Origin: Verrucomicrobiota bacterium
Lineage (GTDB): Bacteria > Verrucomicrobiota > Kiritimatiellia > JAAZAB01
Direction of reading: 5' to 3'
Length of the DNA stretch: 38,149 bases
Assembly: GCA_018898455.1 (NCBI GenBank)
Contig: JAHIJO010000179.1
Coordinates: 1 to 38,149, forward strand
A program made the position numbers and the translations under genes. Shown here one piece after another: positions 7,688 through 16,809 of the stretch; within the stretch, counting starts at the first letter, position 1; each line of letters starts with the position of its first letter. The notes beneath the pieces are model-generated. The model had not been told where the DNA came from and did no database searches. It saw only the letters and a program-made list of their open reading frames with translations.

Positions 7688-9565
7688 ATGAGTAATAAAG
7701 CAAGACGGTGGGTGACGTTGATGGTCTGTGCAGCTTGGATGCTCGGTTTTGATCTGTGTCCGGCAAAGGGGGCGGATCAGGCGCCTCTGACCCTGGTCAA
7801 GGACGGCAAGAGCGCCCACAAGATCGTGATCCCCGATACCCCAACAGCACAGGAGAAGCTGGCCGGCGAAGAACTGGCAAAGTATCTCAAGCAGATATCG
7901 GGCGCAGAACTAGCAGGCAAGTCCGAGTCCACAGGCCCGAAAATCGTCGTAATTCAGGCCAAGGATGGCAAAGGTCCTGGCGATATTAACTTCACCAAGG
8001 AAGAAGCCGAGTATGACGCCTTTGTCATCAAGACGGACGGACAGAATCTCTACCTGGTCGGATCCAACAAGCGGGCCGTCCTTTACGCGGTCTATACGTT
8101 CCTCGAAAAGTATCTGGACTGCCGGTGGTTGACGTTTGGAGAACGACTGCAGACGGAGGAGGAGAAGAAGACGGGCGCATTCCGCGAGCAGATCGAGGAA
8201 TACGTGCCCGCGTCCAGGACAATTACCCTCCCTGCCATCGATGATCGCCAGAAGGCCAGCTTGAAGTATCGCGGGTTCATTGCCGCCGCCTGGTTTGGCA
8301 ATACGCCCATGGCCAATGTGGACTGGGCGATCAAGAACAAGTTGAACTATTTCATGATCCAGACGGAAGGGTACGTTGAGGCTAAAGGATGGCATAACGC
8401 GGTCGTCAAGGGTGGGATGATCCCGCGTGGATTCATCCTGATCGCCGGGAATCATTCCTTCTACTACTTTCTCAACCCCGACAAGTATTTCAAGGACCAT
8501 CCCGACTGGTTTGCCATGATCGGAGGTAAACGCGTCCCCGGCGGACGGACCAAGGGCCAGTTCTGCCTGTCCAACCCCGAGGCGGTAAAGATCTTCCGCG
8601 AGAACTTCATTGCCATGGCCAAGAAACATCCCGAAGTGGACATATTCGGCCCCGGCCCTAACGACGAGTATTTCTGGTGTGAGTGCGAGTTGTGCGCCAA
8701 AGACAGGATCATGTGGAAGGAAAGGCCGGGTGAGAATCAGCCGGCCCCGCAAGATCTCTACACGGCCTTTGCCAACCAACTGAACGAAGACGTTCAGAAG
8801 CTCTATCCAGGCCAGGGCAAGCGATTTGCTATCAATGCCTACCAATGCTACACCCAGCCGCCAGCGAAAGTGAAACCGCTGGCCGGAGCGTTCATCTCTT
8901 ACGCATTCTTCACCCGCAACTGGTTCACAGTTCCTTGGGGCAACGCCAAAGGTGAGGTGGCGCCGGGTCCGTACCCCATCCAAAGCCATACTGACAACAA
9001 CAAGCGGTTTTTCCAGCTCCATACCGACAACGTTAAGCAGTGGATCGAACTGACCAAGCCCAGCGGCGGCGACGTGACCTTGTACGAGTACTACTGCGGC
9101 CGTTCCGCCTGGGAGAAGGTCGGCTTTTACCTTATGAGCCTCATTTCGGATGAACTGGCGTACTTCCAGAAGATCGGCATTACAGGTTGCGCTGTCCAGG
9201 CGCAATGGCCCGAGCGCAAGACTGTCCCGGCAAACCTCTATGTCTTTGCCAAGAATTGCTGGGATACCTCGCTGTCAACCGATGCCATTCTCGACGATTA
9301 CACCAAGGCGCGTTTTGGCAAGGCCGCCGAACCGATGCTGAAGTACCTGCATGAGGCCGAACGCAACAGCCGTGAATTCAACAAGTACTTCGCCTACGGC
9401 AAAAAGGACCAAAGGGACAAGAGTCTTGAGGATTGCCAGAAATATCTGGACGAAGCGAAGGCACTGGCGGATACGGACCAGGCCAAGAAAAACCTCGCTG
9501 ACGAGGAAGCCAACTTCAGGGAACTCAAAGCATGGCAATTGAGTAAGGGCGGCGCTAATCAATAA
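7688..9565 (+). CDS. Secreted DUF4838 (alpha-glucuronidase-like) protein
   Basis: The 625-residue product starts with a signal peptide (MSNKARRWVTLMVCAAWMLG). Residues about 30-150 match the N-terminal domain shared with alpha-glucuronidases and other glycosidases (TAQEKLAGEELAKYLKQISG, DAFVIKTDGQNLYLVGSNKR, VYTFLEKYLDCRW). The rest matches DUF4838, a putative TIM-barrel region with NHSFYYF, FGPGPNDEYFWCECELCAKD and VTLYEYYCGRSAW. The Cys pair in the CECELC segment could bind a metal. The family is abundant in Lentisphaerota, Planctomycetes and relatives and is linked to polysaccharide loci, but its reaction has not been settled to my knowledge. A likely role is recognition or hydrolysis of uronic-acid-containing glycans outside the cell. 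Confidence 0.8.
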   Translation: MSNKARRWVTLMVCAAWMLGFDLCPAKGADQAPLTLVKDGKSAHKIVIPDTPTAQEKLAGEELAKYLKQISGAELAGKSESTGPKIVVIQAKDGKGPGDINFTKEEAEYDAFVIKTDGQNLYLVGSNKRAVLYAVYTFLEKYLDCRWLTFGERLQTEEEKKTGAFREQIEEYVPASRTITLPAIDDRQKASLKYRGFIAAAWFGNTPMANVDWAIKNKLNYFMIQTEGYVEAKGWHNAVVKGGMIPRGFILIAGNHSFYYFLNPDKYFKDHPDWFAMIGGKRVPGGRTKGQFCLSNPEAVKIFRENFIAMAKKHPEVDIFGPGPNDEYFWCECELCAKDRIMWKERPGENQPAPQDLYTAFANQLNEDVQKLYPGQGKRFAINAYQCYTQPPAKVKPLAGAFISYAFFTRNWFTVPWGNAKGEVAPGPYPIQSHTDNNKRFFQLHTDNVKQWIELTKPSGGDVTLYEYYCGRSAWEKVGFYLMSLISDELAYFQKIGITGCAVQAQWPERKTVPANLYVFAKNCWDTSLSTDAILDDYTKARFGKAAEPMLKYLHEAERNSREFNKYFAYGKKDQRDKSLEDCQKYLDEAKALADTDQAKKNLADEEANFRELKAWQLSKGGANQ

Positions 9566-9668
9566 CATTTACCTAAACTGGCCAGGCTCCGCCGAAGCGC
9601 TGCACCCAGGCGAGTGTCATTGTTCAAAAAAGTGCGCGAGAGCATAATAACGAAAAAGACACGGAATA

Positions 9669-10631
9669 ATGAGAAAAATTACTATTACTACAAGAACGGC
9701 GCAACAAACCCTATCCGGTTGGGTGAAATACAAGGGCAATCCGGTACTTGGCGGTCAGTACGGAACCTGCTTCGACGTCAGTGTTCTCAAAGACGGTGAC
9801 CTCTATCGGATGTGGGTCTCCTGGCGACCCAAAGCCAGTGTGGCGTTGGTCGAGAGCCGGGACGGGTTGAATTGGAGCGCACCGGAAGTTGTGCTTGGAC
9901 CGAACAAGAAATCAGGATGGGAAGAGAATATCAATCGGCCAGTGATCTTGAAAAAGGATACCACGTATCATATGTGGTACACTGGTCAGACAAAGGATCG
10001 TTCCTGGATTGGTTACGCAACAAGCCCGGATGGTGTTTCTTGGAAGCGAATGAGCGACAATCCCGTTCTTTCCCCAGAGACGACCTGGGAGAAAGCGGCC
10101 GTTATGTGTCCCCATGTTATCTGGGACGAGCAGGATTCGCTGTGGAAGATGTGGTATTCCAGCGGAGAGCAGTATGAACCGGATGCCATCGGCCATGCCA
10201 CCAGCAAAGACGGTTTGCGCTGGAATAAGTATAAGGCAAATCCGATTTTTATGCCGGAACCCGAAAACGAGTGGGAAAAATGCAAAGTTACAGCCTGCCA
10301 GGTGGAAAAACGAACCGGCTGGTATATAATGTTCTACATTGGTTTCCGCGATGTCCATTACGCCCAGATTGGGTTGGCGCGTTCCCGCAACGGTTTATCC
10401 CATTGGCAACGGCATTCCCAGAACCCGATCCTCTCTCCTGCTGAAGGCCACTGGGATGCCGATGCGTGTTACAAACCTTGCGCGATTTACGATGAGGAAC
10501 TCGGCCTCTGGAAACTTTGGTACAATGGGAGGCGGGAGAAGCTCGAACAGATCGGGTTGGCCACCCATAGGGGAGAACGTCTGTGGCCGGAGCTGCGGAC
10601 AGGAGACATCAAATCGGGTCGCGGGGAATAA
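9669..10631 (+). CDS. Five-bladed beta-propeller glycosidase, GH43/GH130-like
   Basis: The 320-residue protein is built of five repeats with the same pattern, GxxW or LWKMWY followed by IGxATSxDGxxWxxxxxNP: YRMWVSWRPKASVALVESRD (about 50-70), YHMWYTGQTKDRSWIGYATS, WKMWYSSGEQYEPDAIGHAT, YIMFYIGFRDVHYAQIGLAR and WKLWYNGRREKLEQIGLATH. This is the five-bladed propeller seen in GH32, GH43, GH62, GH117 and GH130 enzymes. Which family it belongs to, and so whether it is an arabinosidase, xylosidase or phosphorylase, cannot be fixed from the sequence alone. No signal peptide is present. The gene before encodes a secreted DUF4838 protein and the next a GH127 enzyme, suggesting arabinose-containing substrates. 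Confidence 0.7.
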   Translation: MRKITITTRTAQQTLSGWVKYKGNPVLGGQYGTCFDVSVLKDGDLYRMWVSWRPKASVALVESRDGLNWSAPEVVLGPNKKSGWEENINRPVILKKDTTYHMWYTGQTKDRSWIGYATSPDGVSWKRMSDNPVLSPETTWEKAAVMCPHVIWDEQDSLWKMWYSSGEQYEPDAIGHATSKDGLRWNKYKANPIFMPEPENEWEKCKVTACQVEKRTGWYIMFYIGFRDVHYAQIGLARSRNGLSHWQRHSQNPILSPAEGHWDADACYKPCAIYDEELGLWKLWYNGRREKLEQIGLATHRGERLWPELRTGDIKSGRGE

Positions 10632-10786
10632 GCATCTATCGCTTATTTCTGGGGACGCTGCTGATCACGACATTTGAATGTAACGCATTAATCCGACCGA
10701 GTGATGTCAAGGTATCTAACACTGCACAGGCAGTTGCTGATGCTCGCAAGCTAATAGCAAAATAATAACATGACGGGGGCGAGCTT

Positions 10787-12757
10787 ATGAAAATCCAAAC
10801 CATGAACTGCCCAGGCCGGGGACAATCCAACGCTCATTATCGCGGCAACCGTCCGCCGCTCCTGCCCAATCCGTTGATCAAGCTCCCGCTCGGGAGCGTC
10901 CGTCCGCGGGGATGGCTCAAGCATCAACTTGATTTGATGGTGGAGGGCATGACCGGACGCCTTCCCGAAGTGAGCCCGTTTCTCAAAGCCGACAATGGTT
11001 GGTTCGGAGGTGAAAAGGAAGGTTGGGAGGAACAGCCGTATTGGTTCCGCGGATTCTATGATCTGTCCGTTCTTACCGGTGATGCGCGTTGCCGCGAGAT
11101 CGCCAACCACTGGATCAACGCCGTTCTGGGCAGCCAGGATTCGGATGGCTACTTTGGCGCGCGTTTCCACAAGGCAGTCACCGGCAAAAACGGCCAGAAC
11201 GTGTGCGATCTCTGGCCGCACATGGTGATGCTCGACGCCGTGATCCATCACGCCGAATGTTCGGATGACGCGCGCGTGCTTCCGTTCTTGCAACGGTTTT
11301 TCGCCTTTTGTCGTGACTTGCCCAATGACAGGTTCCTTTCTGCCAAACCGGACTATGATATCGGGAATACCCAACATTGCCGGGCCGGGGACATGTTGCC
11401 GCACATTTATTGGCTCTACAACCGGACCGAAGAACGGTGGCTGCTGGACCTGGCCCGTCGATTCTATGATCGCATCTCGTCGCCGCCCAGCGAATGGCTG
11501 GATCATCATGTGGTCCATTTCACCCAGCGGTTCCAGTACCCGGGAGTTTACTATGCGCTTTCACATGACCGGCGCCATCTGGAACTCACCGAATACTGGT
11601 ATGCCCAACACCTGAACACGTGGGGACAACAGCCACGCGGCATATTCGGCGCGGATGAACTAATCCGTCCGGGCAAGGTTGATCCCCGGCAGGGGTTTGA
11701 AACATGTGGCATAACGGAGTTTGCCAAGAGTTTCTATCTTCTCGGACAGATCAGTGGCGATCCGGTGTACGCCGACCGGTGCGAAGATATCATGCTGAAC
11801 CACTTTCCGGCCGCGCAGACCCCGGATCTGAAGGCGTTGCATTATTTAACGGCGGCCAACATGCCGCAACTGGACCGGAATGACCATGACTTCCAAAATA
11901 AGGGCTGGATGTTGCCCTACTCCCCCCACATTTACCGCTGTTGCCAGCACAACGTGGCGATGGGCTGGCCGTGGTATCTTCAAAACTTGTGGCAAGCCAC
12001 CGGCGACAACGGTTTGGCTGCCTGGATGTACGGGGCTTCAGAGGTGACCGCCAAAGCGGGTCGGGAAGGCGACGAGATCACCATCCAGGAAAGCACGGAC
12101 TATCCGTTCCGAACCGGCGTCAAGTTAACCATCCAATGCGCTCGATCAGTCGAATTCCCATTGTATCTGCGGGTACCCCGCTGGTGCGAAGGGTTCAGCG
12201 TGGCAATTAATGGCACCCCTTCAACGTTTGATTCCGTTCCGGGAAGCTGGGTCCGGATTGAGAACACCTGGCGCAACGCGGACACCGTCGAGCTCGTGAT
12301 GCCCGTGAAATTGTCGTTGACCGAGTGGCCGCGCACGGGGAGTGTCACCGTGGATCGCGGGCCGTTGAGTTATTCCGTCCGGATCGAGGAGGACTGGCAG
12401 CGAGCCGACGGCACGGATGAATGGCCCGGGTGGGAGGTATTCCCCAAAAGCCCGTGGAACTACGGCCTGGTGAGCGACCAGGATCAGCCGACCGCAAACT
12501 GGGAGGTGAAGGAAAAATCGATTTCGCCCACCCAACCCTGGACACTGGATGCCGCGCCGATCGAGATCACAGTCAAAGCAAAACGCATTCCCGGCTGGCG
12601 GATTGAAGAGAACACCGTTCAGCCGCTGCAGGAAAGCCCGATCAAGTCGGATCAGCCCGAGGAAACCATTACCATGATCCCTCTCGGCTGTGCCCGGTTG
12701 AGGGTATCCTGTCTTCCAAGAATCGGCGCTGGTCCGGATGCCCACGCTTGGAAATGA
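10787..12757 (+). CDS. GH127 beta-L-arabinofuranosidase (DUF1680)
   Basis: The 656-residue product carries the GH127 hallmarks. In the characterised Bifidobacterium enzyme HypBA1 zinc is held by Glu338, Cys340, Cys417 and Cys418; here Glu305 and Cys307 in FETCGITEF and the pair Cys385-Cys386 in YRCCQHN have the same spacing. Glu291 in GADELIRPG is the likely acid/base (Glu322 in HypBA1). The (alpha/alpha)6 barrel begins with LGSVRPRGWLKHQLDLM, and a beta-sandwich tail follows (LYLRVPRWCEGF, TVDRGPLSYSVRI). No signal peptide is visible, so it probably removes beta-L-arabinofuranose from imported oligosaccharides. GGGGGCGAG before the ATG may serve as a weak ribosome binding site. Confidence 0.9.
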   Translation: MKIQTMNCPGRGQSNAHYRGNRPPLLPNPLIKLPLGSVRPRGWLKHQLDLMVEGMTGRLPEVSPFLKADNGWFGGEKEGWEEQPYWFRGFYDLSVLTGDARCREIANHWINAVLGSQDSDGYFGARFHKAVTGKNGQNVCDLWPHMVMLDAVIHHAECSDDARVLPFLQRFFAFCRDLPNDRFLSAKPDYDIGNTQHCRAGDMLPHIYWLYNRTEERWLLDLARRFYDRISSPPSEWLDHHVVHFTQRFQYPGVYYALSHDRRHLELTEYWYAQHLNTWGQQPRGIFGADELIRPGKVDPRQGFETCGITEFAKSFYLLGQISGDPVYADRCEDIMLNHFPAAQTPDLKALHYLTAANMPQLDRNDHDFQNKGWMLPYSPHIYRCCQHNVAMGWPWYLQNLWQATGDNGLAAWMYGASEVTAKAGREGDEITIQESTDYPFRTGVKLTIQCARSVEFPLYLRVPRWCEGFSVAINGTPSTFDSVPGSWVRIENTWRNADTVELVMPVKLSLTEWPRTGSVTVDRGPLSYSVRIEEDWQRADGTDEWPGWEVFPKSPWNYGLVSDQDQPTANWEVKEKSISPTQPWTLDAAPIEITVKAKRIPGWRIEENTVQPLQESPIKSDQPEETITMIPLGCARLRVSCLPRIGAGPDAHAWK

Positions 12758-12781
12758 TGATCACCAAACTGATCGTCACAC

Positions 12782-12841
12782 GAATGGTGGGCCAAGGACG
12801 GCAAGGTCTGCTGGAACGATTACAAAAAGGGAACCTATCCC
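12782..12841 (+). pseudogene. Possible 20-codon coding relic
   Basis: Between the GH127 stop and the convergent GT2 gene, one + frame reads EWWAKDGKVCWNDYKKGTYP, which has protein-like composition rich in Trp, Tyr and Lys, without a start codon and shortly after a TGA at 12770-12772. I do not recognise the parent protein. It may be the tail of a lost gene left by a rearrangement between the two strand blocks, or chance. Confidence 0.2.
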
Positions 12842-13884
12842 GGCCGCCGGCGCAACAGGGGCCGGATACACAGCCAGTATCCGTAAAAGATTTTGTTCAG
12901 GATGGCGTTGAGGATTCGGCCTCCGCGGCTGGACGATAATCCGCCCGGCAGATCGAACCGGTCACCCCGCAGGAGTGACTTGTCGGAAACGACTTTCAAC
13001 TGTTGAACCGCCCGGCGCTTGGACTGGAGCGCCGGTAGTCCCGCAAAAGCCTCCAGCGTTCCCTTCAGGAAAGCAAGTCCTTCTCCCTTCAGCAGGCAGA
13101 ACAGTCCCGCGGCCAGCTGAAATCCTGCCACGGCGGGAAACGCCAGAACAATTGTCCGCAAGTCGTAATTTTTCAACATGAACCACCAGCGATTCCGGGT
13201 TTGATACCGGATCCACTTCAGGCCCCGTTGCCGGCGCAGGTGATAGGCGGCGGCGCTGGAGACCATGAAACAGGGATGGCCCGCCAGTGAGAGCCGGAAC
13301 GTCAGATCCCCGTCCTCCCAACCGATGAACCAGTCTTCATCAAACCCGCCAACCTGCAGGACTTTGTTCCGAGCGAACAGGGCGGCGCCGGCGGAGACAC
13401 AGCTGACCTGTACAGTTTCACAGGCGTCCAGCGGACGGACTGCGATTTCACCGGCGTAGTGAATGTCAATGCCGTTGTATTGAACTGTACCCGGCGCGTC
13501 ATACAGCCGGATTTGCCCGCTGGCGGCTCCGGCCCCGGGCTGCTGACGAAACACCTCTGCCAGGCAGGTGACATAACCGGGATCGAGCACAATGTCGTTA
13601 TCCATGATGAGCACGAGGTCGGTGGTTGCCCGCCGCAGACCCTCGTTACGGGCGGGATTGGGTCCGCGATTGTCCGGGAACCGATGAATCTGGGCGCCGG
13701 GAAACTGCCGCTGGACAAGCGCGACGGAACCGTCGGTCGAGGCATTATCCAGGACCATGACCCCGGCCAAGCGGACGTTCTCCAGGGCATAGACCGATTG
13801 CAGGGTGGGGGCCAGTGTGCCTTCGCCGTTATAATTTATCACGGCCACAAACAGATCCATCGGAGATATGGAATTTTCGACCAT
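12835..13884 (-). CDS. Family 2 glycosyltransferase (rhamnosyltransferase-like)
   Basis: A GT-A fold glycosyltransferase of 349 residues. It opens with LFVAVINYNGEGTLAPTLQS, followed by VLDNASTDGS, the metal-binding DxD as MDNDIVLDPGY, and WEDGDLTFRL near residue 205, the acidic segment usual for GT2 enzymes adding deoxysugars. A C-terminal hydrophobic stretch (TIVLAFPAVAGFQLAAGLFCLL) suggests membrane association on the cytoplasmic side. It would transfer a nucleotide-activated sugar to a cell-surface glycan. ATG 13884 is 9 bases after the deacetylase stop; a TTG at 13893 and an internal ATG at 13860 are alternatives and none has a strong ribosome binding site. It is the last gene of the - strand run. 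Confidence 0.85.
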   Translation of the reverse strand: MVENSISPMDLFVAVINYNGEGTLAPTLQSVYALENVRLAGVMVLDNASTDGSVALVQRQFPGAQIHRFPDNRGPNPARNEGLRRATTDLVLIMDNDIVLDPGYVTCLAEVFRQQPGAGAASGQIRLYDAPGTVQYNGIDIHYAGEIAVRPLDACETVQVSCVSAGAALFARNKVLQVGGFDEDWFIGWEDGDLTFRLSLAGHPCFMVSSAAAYHLRRQRGLKWIRYQTRNRWWFMLKNYDLRTIVLAFPAVAGFQLAAGLFCLLKGEGLAFLKGTLEAFAGLPALQSKRRAVQQLKVVSDKSLLRGDRFDLPGGLSSSRGGRILNAILNKIFYGYWLCIRPLLRRRPG

Positions 13885-13893
13885 GTATATCAA

Positions 13894-15063
13894 TTATGGA
13901 ACCTGGTTGTTGGTATTACTCCTCGCCCGGATCTCCAGGATATCCGGAAGGATCACGGCACCCTTCCGGTGCAGGCCCGCGGAACGGACCGGAACGCGGA
14001 GTTTGACATCGGGATTCGCGGGATCAAACAGGCCGATGCGGCCTTGGTAACGACCAACCGGCGCGTTCGGCGGGATGATCAGCGTGCGTTCCACGGCCAG
14101 GTCCCGTACGTCGCCGCGGGGCCGGATGATATGATCATCCTGGAACCGGAATCCATCTCCTGTTTGAAAATGAACAAAAGCGGCAGCAGACTTGTAATTC
14201 CAGCCGCCAGGAATATCCCAGAAATACCGGATATAAACGGCGTCGCCGGGATGGATCGGCTGGGCTTGAACATGCAGACCCAGCAGCCGGACACCGTCGC
14301 TGAACTCAGCCAGCGGCGGGCCGGCATGCCGAACCAATTCAGGGAGAGTCACAAACTGAAATCCTTCCCGGGTTAATCGCTCCAGAATCAGATACACCGC
14401 ATCCACGGTATTGTGGCGATCGACCTCGTGCCGGGTCTCCCATCCATCATGCAGGAGTAAAATATCGCCGGGTGTGGCCTGAGTGATCATGTGCTCGGCG
14501 ATTTCCACGGCGCTTTGCGGATTCCAGTCGCCGGCATGGCCGGACCACCCGGCAATGACCACTCCCCGGGCACGGCAGATCTCATCCAGGCCGACTCCAT
14601 TAATGCCGAACGGTGGTCGGAACCAAGTTGGCTTCACTCCCGTCACCCCGGTAATAGCCTCTTCCCCCCTGGCGATATCCTCCAGCATTGCACGAGAAGT
14701 GATCTGGTCGAACCGGAGATGCTGAAATGAGTGGTTCCCGATCAGATGGCCCTCCCGGGCCATGCGCCGGACAATTTCGGGATAGTGAGTGACATTGGTG
14801 CCGATGAGGAAGAACGTGGCCGGCACACGGAACTGCTTGAGAATGTCCAGCACCCGTTCCGTCGCCGCGCCATTGGGTCCGTCATCCAATGTCAAGGCAA
14901 CCATTTTTTCGGCCGTCGGCACAAAATAGACGGTCTCGCCGGGCTGGATAGAGCGGTTCGGTGTCGGCGCCGAAGGGCGGCAGGACCCCAGACTGAGAAT
15001 AAGTCCGACAATCACTGCCCCAACCGGGAATCGGCCATAAGAGGCGGCATGTACATGGAACAT
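13894..15063 (-). CDS. Polysaccharide deacetylase lipoprotein (CE4, NodB domain)
   Basis: The 389-residue protein begins with a lipoprotein signal (VGLILSLGSC, Cys at about 28), so it is lipid-anchored in the envelope. The NodB homology domain (about 50-250) has all five CE4 motifs: TLDDGP (metal Asp), HSFQH (metal His pair), RPPFG, AGWSGHAGDW and LLHDGW. It should remove acetyl groups from N-acetylated sugars in peptidoglycan or an exopolysaccharide. The last 130 residues form an extra beta-rich domain (VYIRYFWDIPGGWNYKSA, PVGRYQGRIGLF) resembling carbohydrate-recognition sandwiches, which simple deacetylases lack. With the GT2 gene 9 bases downstream it probably shares an mRNA and a glycan substrate. 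Confidence 0.9.
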   Translation of the reverse strand: MFHVHAASYGRFPVGAVIVGLILSLGSCRPSAPTPNRSIQPGETVYFVPTAEKMVALTLDDGPNGAATERVLDILKQFRVPATFFLIGTNVTHYPEIVRRMAREGHLIGNHSFQHLRFDQITSRAMLEDIARGEEAITGVTGVKPTWFRPPFGINGVGLDEICRARGVVIAGWSGHAGDWNPQSAVEIAEHMITQATPGDILLLHDGWETRHEVDRHNTVDAVYLILERLTREGFQFVTLPELVRHAGPPLAEFSDGVRLLGLHVQAQPIHPGDAVYIRYFWDIPGGWNYKSAAAFVHFQTGDGFRFQDDHIIRPRGDVRDLAVERTLIIPPNAPVGRYQGRIGLFDPANPDVKLRVPVRSAGLHRKGAVILPDILEIRARSNTNNQVP

Positions 15064-15115
15064 GCCTGAACTTTATCAATCGGACATGCCGATGGGAAGA
15101 TACTTTTTAAAAGGA

Positions 15116-15778
15116 TCAGGCCCGCGGCGCAACCGAATGGTCGGCCACAAATTGTTGGGCGCGCGCCTGATCATCCGCCGACAGTGTTGCCGTCAACTGG
15201 CGCTGCCGGCTGAGGGCTTCATCCCGCAGGAGACCGGGTTCAAGCGCCGCCAAGGCCAGTTCATTCCAGGCAAACGCAATAATCCGGTCGCGGGACACCC
15301 CGTTGCCGGTTGCGTACATTCCCCCGAGCAGCAGCCGGGCGCCGGCCTGGCCTTGTTCCGCGGCGGACTGCAACCGCTTCACCGCCTCCGGAAAATCCCG
15401 TGCCCGCGATGCCGACGGCACATTCCGGCCATCCAGCTTGCCCAGCAGAGCCTGGGCGGCGGGATCGCCCTGTTCCGCGGCGCGCTGCAACCATTGTGCC
15501 GCTTCTCCCGCATTCTGCAGGACACCTAATCCAACGCGATACATGTTGCCAATCTGAAACTGGGCGGGTGCATGCCCCTGTACCGCAGAGCGGCGATACC
15601 ATTCCGCAGCCGTCGTGTAATTCTGGGGAATATTTTCGCCATTGTAATACATGTCGCCAAGGCGGTACTGGGCTCCGGCATCGCCTCGTTCCGCGGCAGC
15701 TCGTACAATTATAACCGCTTCCGGTTCTTCTTTATCCTCCCGGACCATGTGCTTCAACTTGTTCCACACGTTTTCCAT
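15116..15778 (-). CDS. Sel1-repeat protein
   Basis: The 220-residue protein consists of Sel1-like (SLR) repeats: AAAERGDAGAQYRLGDMYYN, SAVQGHAPAQFQIGNMYRVG, AAEQGDPAAQALLG and AAEQGQAGARLLLGGMYATG. Sel1 solenoids are scaffolds for protein complexes. No signal peptide is visible. The C-terminus (residues about 170-220) is Ala/Arg-rich and helical. The gene begins 20 bases after the isomerase-like gene and ends 52 bases before the deacetylase gene, consistent with one operon; its partner proteins are unknown. ATG 15778 has no obvious ribosome binding site, so it may rely on translation of the gene before. Confidence 0.85.
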   Translation of the reverse strand: MENVWNKLKHMVREDKEEPEAVIIVRAAAERGDAGAQYRLGDMYYNGENIPQNYTTAAEWYRRSAVQGHAPAQFQIGNMYRVGLGVLQNAGEAAQWLQRAAEQGDPAAQALLGKLDGRNVPSASRARDFPEAVKRLQSAAEQGQAGARLLLGGMYATGNGVSRDRIIAFAWNELALAALEPGLLRDEALSRQRQLTATLSADDQARAQQFVADHSVAPRA

Positions 15779-15798
15779 CAGACAAACATTTAGCGCTG

Positions 15799-16584
15799 CT
15801 ATCTCAGGGTCTTCAAAAAGGGCGCGATCCGCCTCATTACGGCCACCTCGTCCGCTTCCTCGCCTTCATACTCCACCGAGAGGAAACCCCGGAATCCAAC
15901 CTTCTCCAGGATGGATCGGATACGGGACCAGTCGAAATCGCGGTCCCTGCCGTCCGGCAGGACATTGAAAAACTTGGCATGTACGATGGCCGCGTGGGGA
16001 GCGCAACGCTCGATAGATTCATAGGTCTGGGGTCCCACCTGGCTGGTGGGCGGGAAATTCCCGGTATCGAGGGTGAACTTGAAAAACTCGCTTTTGACAT
16101 CCTTCTGGAGCGCAAGCAGTTGCTCGGCCGTCGTGCCGCCATGGTTTTCCATGGCCATGACAATGCCTTTTTTTGCGCCGAGCCTGACAACCTTTTTAAC
16201 GGCCTTGAGCACTTTCCGGTATAAGGGCTTCCCGCCGGCTTCCAGTTCCTTGCCGCTCCCGCAGAAAAAGCGGACACACGGCGCACCCAGGAATGCCGCC
16301 ACCTTGACCCACTCCCCAATATTATTAACTTCAATTTCCCGCTGGGCATCATCCGTCACCGTGAGATGGCCGTCGGCGGACACCATGGCCACGCTCAGGA
16401 AATGATCGGCACAGGCTTTTCTTAGCCGGATCAGGTACTCGCGGTCCTTGCTGGGAAAGTGATATCCCAGCAATTCAATGCCATCCAGCCCCAGGGCGGC
16501 GCATTCCCTGACCCAACCCATTTGATCCAGCGAGCCCGCTTGAATTGTCCGATGATAACTCCACGAACTGCATGATGTTTTCAT
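15799..16584 (-). CDS. Xylose-isomerase-like TIM-barrel sugar isomerase/epimerase
   Basis: ATG 16584 is chosen because AGGAGGG lies just upstream (16600-16594); the frame is open further 5' without another good start. The 261-residue product belongs to the AP-endonuclease-2/xylose isomerase-like superfamily, with metal ligands at the ends of barrel strands: VMAMENHGG (Glu), FTLDTGNFP (Asp), IVHAKFFN (His) and FLSVEYEGEE (Glu). Members isomerise or epimerise sugars or cleave related substrates; the substrate here is unknown. It is preceded by the URO-D-like gene, an association seen often in PVC bacteria in sugar or inositol loci (recalled context, not shown by this sequence). Confidence 0.85.
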   Translation of the reverse strand: MKTSCSSWSYHRTIQAGSLDQMGWVRECAALGLDGIELLGYHFPSKDREYLIRLRKACADHFLSVAMVSADGHLTVTDDAQREIEVNNIGEWVKVAAFLGAPCVRFFCGSGKELEAGGKPLYRKVLKAVKKVVRLGAKKGIVMAMENHGGTTAEQLLALQKDVKSEFFKFTLDTGNFPPTSQVGPQTYESIERCAPHAAIVHAKFFNVLPDGRDRDFDWSRIRSILEKVGFRGFLSVEYEGEEADEVAVMRRIAPFLKTLR

Positions 16585-16669
16585 TCTCTTATTCCCTCCT
16601 TGTTTATTGTTGCGAATACCATACCCCATCTTAAAAGTCCACTAAAATAATGCCGAACCGGGTTATGCT

Positions 16670-16751
16670 GCTTCAGTTACCGGGGGGGTGTAGATGCGGT
16701 TCGACAGAACCGCGGATTGCTGTTCTGTCGAACGGCCGCTACAACTGAAGC
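16670..16751. repeat. Nested inverted repeat between two operon genes
   Basis: Outer arms GCTTCAGTT (16670-16678) and AACTGAAGC (16743-16751) enclose a perfect 12-bp inverted repeat, GTTCGACAGAAC (16699-16710) and GTTCTGTCGAAC (16722-16733), with an 11-base loop. It fills most of the 225-base gap between the URO-D-like and isomerase-like genes. It could fold as a two-part RNA hairpin in the shared transcript or be a small palindromic mobile repeat. No target duplication is visible at its edges. Confidence 0.75.
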
Positions 16752-16809
16752 TCTCTGACCAATTCAGTTGCGCAACATTTTCCCCTGTAACCGATCCCAT
16801 GCGCTGGAT

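Noticed and set aside
10583-10765. Small + frame of 60 codons after the propeller gene
   Set aside because: It overlaps the end of the propeller gene, has no ribosome binding site and no recognisable family features.
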